A stretch of DNA of 64,000 nt from assembly GCF_030323265.1 (NCBI RefSeq), contig NZ_CP104992.1:1773501-1837500 (forward strand), read 5' to 3'. Below, in pieces: positions 59,340 to 64,000 of the stretch. Both the position numbers and the translations under genes were made by a program. Below the pieces are notes generated by a model. That model was not told the DNA's origin and made no database searches. It saw nothing but the letters and a program-made list of their open reading frames with translations. Every line of letters begins with the position of its first letter. Position 1 is the stretch's first letter. This DNA is from Terrirhizobium terrae (GTDB lineage: Bacteria > Pseudomonadota > Alphaproteobacteria > Rhizobiales > Rhizobiaceae).

Positions 59340-60479
59340 TCAATTGTTGAGCTGGGCCGGCGCGGCCCCTTCGCTACCAGTTCCAGCGCCGGGGGCCGAA
59401 TTCCCCTCATGCGCGTTGCCTTCGTGCGGAGCGACGTCGCTCTTGGCCGGTTCGCCGGTGGCCGGAACCGTTGCGCCCGGAGCGTCACTATGGGCGTTGC
59501 TCAGGTCCGCATGGCGATCGTCATGCGTCAGACGCTCGACGTTCTCATGGCTTTCCACGCCGGCGCCGCCCATCATGTCGATATGCATCATCTCGTCCAT
59601 GCACATCTTGCCTTCGGCGACGCACATATTGAGAACGCGGCGGTAAAGGCCATCCTCAACGGTAGCGAAGTAACGAACTGGCTCACGCTCGCTCGGCTTT
59701 TCAAGTGTCAGATAGGCGTTGCGGTTCAGCGCGGTGCCGTTCTGCTTGACGCGTGCGACCCAGCCGTCGAAGCCTTCGTTGTTCAGCGCGTGGAACTTGA
59801 AGCGCATGTGCGAGAAGCCGGCGCCCGAATAGTTCGAGGACAGGCCGTCGAAGACGCCTTCCTTGTTGATCACGGCGTGAAGCTTCGTCTCCATGCCCGG
59901 CATGGTGTAGATCATGCCTGCCAGAGCCGGAACGTAGAAGGAGTTCATCACCGACGATGCCGTCAGCTTGAAGGTGATCGGACGATCCACCGGAGCGGCC
60001 ATTTCATTGACCGTGGCAATGCCATATTCCGGGTAGAAGAAGAGCCACTTCCAGTCGAGTGCGACAACTTCGACTTCGAGAGGCTGCGTGTTTTCCGGGA
60101 TCGAGCGCTCTGCATCGATGCGATCGAGCGGCCGGTAGGGGTCGAGCCTGTGGGTGCTCACCCAGGTGATGGCACCGAGAGCGATGATGATCGCAAGAGG
60201 CGCCGCCCAGATAACGACTTCGAGGCGGGTTGAATGATGCCATTCGGGATCATATTTGGCCGCCGTGTTCGACTGGCGATAGTGCCAGGCGAAATAGAGG
60301 GTGAGACACAGCACCGGCACGATGATCAGCAGCATCAGTACCACTGATATGACGATGAGATCGGCCTGCTGCTGGGCAATATCGCCGGAAGGCGACATCA
60401 CGACGAGGTCGCAGCCCGACATAAGCGGAAGGATCAGTAGGAGGGAAAGTTGGCAAAGACGCCGTAAAATTGGGGACAT
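59340..60479 (-). CDS. cyoA: cytochrome o ubiquinol oxidase subunit II
   Basis: A 379-residue subunit II. ATG 60479 starts a lipoprotein signal (LILPLMSGC lipobox), then two helices. The cupredoxin domain lacks the Cu-A cysteines (LSSNYSGAGFSHMRFKFHAL), as expected for a quinol oxidase rather than a cytochrome c oxidase. The last ~75 residues form an unusually long, His/Asp/Ala-rich tail after the CMDEMMHIDMM region. First gene of cyoABCD-SURF1. Confidence 0.96.
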   Translation of the reverse strand: MSPILRRLCQLSLLLILPLMSGCDLVVMSPSGDIAQQQADLIVISVVLMLLIIVPVLCLTLYFAWHYRQSNTAAKYDPEWHHSTRLEVVIWAAPLAIIIALGAITWVSTHRLDPYRPLDRIDAERSIPENTQPLEVEVVALDWKWLFFYPEYGIATVNEMAAPVDRPITFKLTASSVMNSFYVPALAGMIYTMPGMETKLHAVINKEGVFDGLSSNYSGAGFSHMRFKFHALNNEGFDGWVARVKQNGTALNRNAYLTLEKPSEREPVRYFATVEDGLYRRVLNMCVAEGKMCMDEMMHIDMMGGAGVESHENVERLTHDDRHADLSNAHSDAPGATVPATGEPAKSDVAPHEGNAHEGNSAPGAGTGSEGAAPAQLNN

Positions 60480-60810
60480 TGGTCTGCTCAAACTTGCTTT
60501 TTGTTCAGTTCGCCTATCGGAGCGCCAGCAGCTTCTCCATGAGGTGTATCGTCGCAGTGCAGCATTTTTGTTGGCATTGCAATGGCAGACTGTGCCCCGC
60601 AAAAAATCGGATATCCGAGCCGAGGCCAATTTAACCCATTAATTCAATCGCCGACAGATGCAGGTTAGAAAACGCTAAAATTAACGGCGAAAATCTGCAG
60701 CATGATTATCAAAAACTCTCGAAATCATATTTTGCAGGTCCAAAGTCTTGATTGACAGCGAGCCGCGCCAACATTCTCATGATGCAGTGACGCGAAGGAG
60801 GACGTTAGTC
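60480..60810. other. 331-bp divergent promoter region between cyoA and the MFS gene
   Basis: More A+T-rich than its surroundings and with no supported gene. TTGACA at 60752-60757 could be a -35 element for the MFS gene, but the -10 is poor. An AAGGAGG ribosome-binding site lies at about 60796-60802. No certain FNR or other operator was found. Confidence 0.5.
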
Positions 60811-62153
60811 ATGGCAGAAGCAGCAATTCACCCGTCGTCGGCAGCGCTGGAACGAGACGCCCGGCATATGCATGACGACAAGCCGGTATCGGCAGGTAAC
60901 ATCGCGATCGGCGTCATTATTGGACGAACATCCGAATTTTTCGATTTCTTCGTCTTCGGCCTTGGTTGCGTACTTGTCTTCCCCAGGCTCTTTTTCCTTT
61001 TGCGCCCGACCCGGTGACCGGGACACTTTATTCCTTTGCCATCTTCTCTCTTGCCTTTCTGGCGCGCCCGGTCGGCTCTTTCGTCTTCATGTGGATCGAC
61101 CGCAATTATGGTCGCGGCACGAAGCTGACAACGGCATTGCTGATTCTCGGCGGTTCGACCGCATCCATCGCCTTCCTTCCTGGCTATGAGTCGATCGGCA
61201 TGTGGGCGGTAGCACTTCTGGCTCTCTTTCGGCTGGGCCAAGGCTTCGCGCTCGGCGGCGCCTGGGACGGACTCGCCTCGCTCCTGGCTATGAGTGCACC
61301 GCAGAACCGTCGCGGCTTTTACGCGATGATCCCGCAATTGGGCGCCCCGATCGGTTTTGCGCTCGCCAGCATCCTGTTCGGCTATTTCGTCTACAGCCTC
61401 TCGGATGCCGACTTCCTGAGCTGGGGCTGGCGCTATCCGTTCTTCGTCGCCTTCGCGATCAATGTCGTGGCGCTCTTTGCCCGTCTGCGCATCGTCGCCT
61501 CGCATGAATTCGGGGAAGCGCTGGAAAATCATGAATTGGAAGCTCAGCCGATCACCAAGATGCTGCGCGTCCATGGTGTCGATGTTGTCATCGGTGCCTT
61601 CGCCCCGCTTGCGAGCTTCGCCATGTTCCATCTGGTGACGATCTTCCCGCTGAGCTGGGTGACGCTCTATGGCGGACAGTCGCCCGCGGCCTTCCTGTTC
61701 GTGCAGGTGCTCGGTGCGCTCGTCGGTTTTGCCACCATCGTCCTGTCGGGCTTTCTTGCAGATCGCTTCGGACGCCGGCAGCAGCTGCTGATCGGAGCCA
61801 TCATCATTGCCATCTTCAGCTTCTCGGCACCATTCCTGCTTGATGCAGGCAGCGCGGGGCAGGCGGCATTCATCATCCTCGGCTTTGCGATCCTCGGCCT
61901 TTCCTTCGGCCAGGCTTCCGGTTCGGTCTCGTCGCGCTTCACCCAGACCTATCGCTATACCGGCTCGGCTCTGACATCCGACCTTGCCTGGCTGATCGGT
62001 GCTGGTTTCGCGCCGCTGGTTGCCCTGGGTCTCGCCAGCAATTTCGGCATCATCTTCATCGGCGGTTATCTGATTTCGGGCGCGATCTGTACGATCCTTG
62101 CTCTGGTTCTGAGCCGCACGATCGACACGGTGGAAGTGCCGGCAAAGCGCTAG
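60811..62153 (+). CDS. MFS metabolite:proton symporter, one frameshift
   Basis: About 447 residues after repair, 12 membrane helices, MHS subfamily (sugar phosphate/organic acid/betaine type): IGRTSEFFDFFVFGLGCVLV near helix 1, MWIDRNYGRGTKLT as the loop 2-3 motif, and LFRLGQGFALGGAWDGLASL. The frame breaks at the five-T run 60991-60995; one more T gives LFFPFAPDPVTGTLYSFAIF. AAGGAGG upstream supports ATG 60811. Substrate unknown. Confidence 0.88.
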
Positions 62154-62165
62154 GCAAGCTTCTTT

Positions 62166-62189
62166 GCGGGGCGGTCACGACTGCCCCGC
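62166..62189 (+). terminator. intrinsic terminator after the MFS gene
   Basis: GCGGGGC (62166-62172) pairs with GCCCCGC (62183-62189), 12 bp after the MFS stop. The following ATTTGTAATTTGTAATT is T-rich but not a clean U tract. Confidence 0.6.
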
Positions 62190-62241
62190 GATTTGTAATT
62201 TGTAATTATATTCCTTGCAGGATCGACCAAAAAGCCGTTCT

Positions 62242-62376
62242 ATGGCCGCGATGAAGCATGCTTTCTTGCATGCCGATTTCAATGCGAATGTCTTTCAGAG
62301 GCTGCCGGCCGATGCCGTTCTCGCCTCGAAACCGGATGGTGCGGCCATCTTCACGAAGGATTTGGGTTTCATGTGA
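62242..62376 (+). CDS. possible 44-residue small protein
   Basis: ATG 62242 to TGA 62374-62376 encodes MAAMKHAFLHADFNANVFQR and 24 more residues ending in TKDLGFM. Composition is protein-like and there is no signal peptide, but also no clear ribosome-binding site and no family I recognise. It sits just before a type I secretion gene. Could equally be chance. Confidence 0.3.
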   Translation: MAAMKHAFLHADFNANVFQRLPADAVLASKPDGAAIFTKDLGFM

Positions 62377-62453
62377 GCCCAGGGAGAGGTTCGGAGCGAT
62401 TCCGTGCCTTCACTCTGCTCACCTTGTTTAAACACCTGTTCGAGAGTTGATGA

Positions 62454-64000
62454 ATGGGCGATACCGGCGTGAGTTCTGCCGAGCATCCGCAAAGAGATCT
62501 TGCGCAGGATGCCATGAAGCGTAGTCGTGCGGGATTTCTCTCCGTCGGGCTGGCGAGTGCCCTGATCAATCTTCTCTACCTGACCAGCTCCTTCTTCATG
62601 CTGCAGATATATGACCGGATCATTCCGAGCCGCAGCATCCCGTCGCTCGTCGCGCTGAGCCTCCTGGCGCTCATGCTCTATCTCTTTCAAGGGGCGTTCG
62701 AGTTTGCGCGCAGCCGCATGCTGGCCCGCATATCCGGAATATTCGACGAGGTGATGAGCAAGCGCGTGTTCAAGGCGGTTCTCAAGGCCCCGCTCAGGTC
62801 CAGCGGAACAACGGATGGCCTGGCGATGATGCGGGACTTCGATCAGGTCCGCACGTTTCTCTCAAGTCCCGGCCCGGCCGCCTTTTTCGATCTGCCCTGG
62901 CTCCCGCTCTACATCGCGATCTGCTTCCTCATCCATCCCGTCATCGGTCTTATCGCGGTCGGTGGCGCTCTGATCCTTGTCCTCCTGACCTATCTGACGA
63001 ACCGCAGCACCAGGAATACGACACGGCAGATCTATGAGATCGGCAATGAACGCCACGATCGCCTCAACGCGGCCTATCGCAATGCCGAGGTTGTCGAGGC
63101 GATGGGCATGGGAGACGACCTCGCCCGCTCATGGTCGGAGGTCAATGACACGTATCGTACCGCCTATCGCGCCAATTCCGACACCGCGAGCGGCTATTCG
63201 ACCGTCTCGAAGATCTTCCGCATAGCTCTTCAGTCGGGCGTGCTCGCGGCCGGCGCGGTGCTCGTCATCGAGAACCAGGCCACCGGCGGCATCATTATCG
63301 CGGCATCCATTCTGATATCGCGCGCATTGGCCCCCGTCGAACAGGCAATCGCCAACTGGCGCGGCTTCGTCTCGACGCGCCAATCCTGGGGGCGCCTCAA
63401 GCAGGCCCTGGATAGCTTGAAAGAGGCGCCGGCATCGCTGGCTCTGCCCGCACCGAAAGAGCGGCTTGCGGTCGATTCTGTGGCGAGCGGTCCTCCCGGC
63501 AGGCAGGAAATAATCATCTCCAATGTCAGCTTCACCGCGCAATCCGGTAGTGCCGTCGGCGTCGTGGGCCCGAGCGCGTCCGGAAAATCCTCGCTGGCGA
63601 GAGCGTTGAGCGGCATCTGGCCGATCCATCGCGGCTCGGTGCGCATGGATGGCGCAACGCTCGACCAGTGGAGCGACGCCGAGCGCGGCAGCCACGTCGG
63701 CTATCTGCCCCAGGATATCGAGCTGTTTTCCGGCTCGGTCGCGCAGAACATCGCGCGCTTCAGGGCGGACGCCAATGCCGAGACGATCATAGAGGCCGCT
63801 CGTGATGCCGGCGTCCACGAGCTGATCCTGAAGTTGCCGAACGGTTACGAGACGGAAATCGGGCCGGGCGGCTCGATGCTCTCGGCGGGCCAGCGGCAGC
63901 GTATCGCGCTGGCCCGGGCGCTCTACGGCAATCCTTTCCTGGTCATCCTCGATGAACCGAATTCCAATCTCGACGCCGAAGGGGAAGTGGCGCTCAGCGA
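62454..64000 (+). CDS. type I secretion system permease/ATPase (PrtD-like), 3' end outside window
   Basis: At least 515 residues, running off the window without a stop. The N-terminal membrane domain (SVGLASALINLLYLTSSFFM) has the LQIYDRIIPSRSIPSLVALS block of the PrtD/HasD group, and lacks the peptidase domain of bacteriocin exporters. The ATPase has Walker A VGPSASGKSSLARAL (~372), signature LSAGQRQRIALARAL (~476) and Walker B LVILDEPNSNLD (~497). It should pair with a membrane-fusion protein gene just beyond the edge and export RTX or similar proteins. ATG 62454 gives MGDTGVSSAEHPQRDL. Confidence 0.9.
   Translation, partial: MGDTGVSSAEHPQRDLAQDAMKRSRAGFLSVGLASALINLLYLTSSFFMLQIYDRIIPSRSIPSLVALSLLALMLYLFQGAFEFARSRMLARISGIFDEVMSKRVFKAVLKAPLRSSGTTDGLAMMRDFDQVRTFLSSPGPAAFFDLPWLPLYIAICFLIHPVIGLIAVGGALILVLLTYLTNRSTRNTTRQIYEIGNERHDRLNAAYRNAEVVEAMGMGDDLARSWSEVNDTYRTAYRANSDTASGYSTVSKIFRIALQSGVLAAGAVLVIENQATGGIIIAASILISRALAPVEQAIANWRGFVSTRQSWGRLKQALDSLKEAPASLALPAPKERLAVDSVASGPPGRQEIIISNVSFTAQSGSAVGVVGPSASGKSSLARALSGIWPIHRGSVRMDGATLDQWSDAERGSHVGYLPQDIELFSGSVAQNIARFRADANAETIIEAARDAGVHELILKLPNGYETEIGPGGSMLSAGQRQRIALARALYGNPFLVILDEPNSNLDAEGEVALS

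Noticed and set aside
57289..59646. Very long plus-strand open frame (785 codons) opposite cyoB
   Set aside because: Composition is Asp/Glu/Arg/His-heavy with no domain logic, and it mirrors cyoB exactly; cyoB shows all catalytic residues. High GC makes the antisense frame open.
1..64000. CRISPR arrays, tRNA or rRNA genes, insertion sequences, prophage
   Set aside because: No spaced direct-repeat array, no cloverleaf or rRNA-like segment and no transposase, integrase or phage gene was seen in reading the window. A tRNA scan could still find something I missed.

Overview
The window looks like chromosomal or chromid DNA of a GC-rich alphaproteobacterium of the Rhizobiaceae (Rhizobium/Agrobacterium/Neorhizobium grade). 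The evidence is the rhizobial C-P lyase gene order (phnF divergent from phnGHIJKL plus a hexapeptide acetyltransferase, then phnCDEE-DUF1045-phnM-phnN), the marR / small RNA / polA arrangement known for the rhizobial alpha-r7 sRNA family, and ATGA-type overlaps throughout.

Layout. 1-5 kb: end of an L-lactate permease, a MarR regulator, a probable sRNA and polA. 5-18.4 kb: a near-complete phosphonate catabolism locus on the minus strand with its GntR-type regulator PhnF divergent; an 18-bp palindrome lies between phnF and phnG. 18.4-19 kb: a ParDE-type toxin-antitoxin pair. 19-25 kb: housekeeping genes gpmA, dapB, an MsbA-like ABC exporter, glk, mgsA and mepA. 25-32 kb: a YejABEF-type peptide importer whose operon carries a VapBC-type toxin-antitoxin pair between yejE and yejF. 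32-36 kb: a 2-hydroxyacid dehydrogenase, pncB, a DUF1236-like protein and a stand-alone receiver protein. 36-51.9 kb: a glycan-type locus (nucleotide-sugar epimerase, two MurG-like glycosyltransferases, two GT4-type transferases, a GT32-type transferase, a polysaccharide deacetylase, a nucleotide-sugar dehydrogenase, a methyltransferase) that surrounds a second peptide/oligosaccharide ABC importer. 51.9-55.1 kb: a cyclic-nucleotide-binding protein and a strongly degenerate, 907-residue ABC protein. 55.5-60.5 kb: cyoABCD quinol oxidase with a SURF1-type protein. 60.8-64 kb: an MFS symporter and the start of a type I secretion ATPase, cut by the window end.

Data quality. About 23 single-base indels interrupt otherwise well-conserved genes. 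Most are one-base losses in short G/C or A/T runs. All four apparent insertions give the hexamer GAGATC (on one strand) where the reading frame wants GA(A/G)TC, the CcrM methylation motif GANTC. I read these as sequencing/polishing errors, not pseudogenes, and give restored gene spans.

Most worth following up: the degenerate ABC protein, which has lost every ATPase motif and carries a large insertion, beside a cyclic-nucleotide sensor; the toxin-antitoxin pair translationally coupled to yejF; and the DUF1045 protein with two H-x-T motifs, which may supply the cyclic phosphodiesterase step in a C-P lyase locus that lacks phnP.
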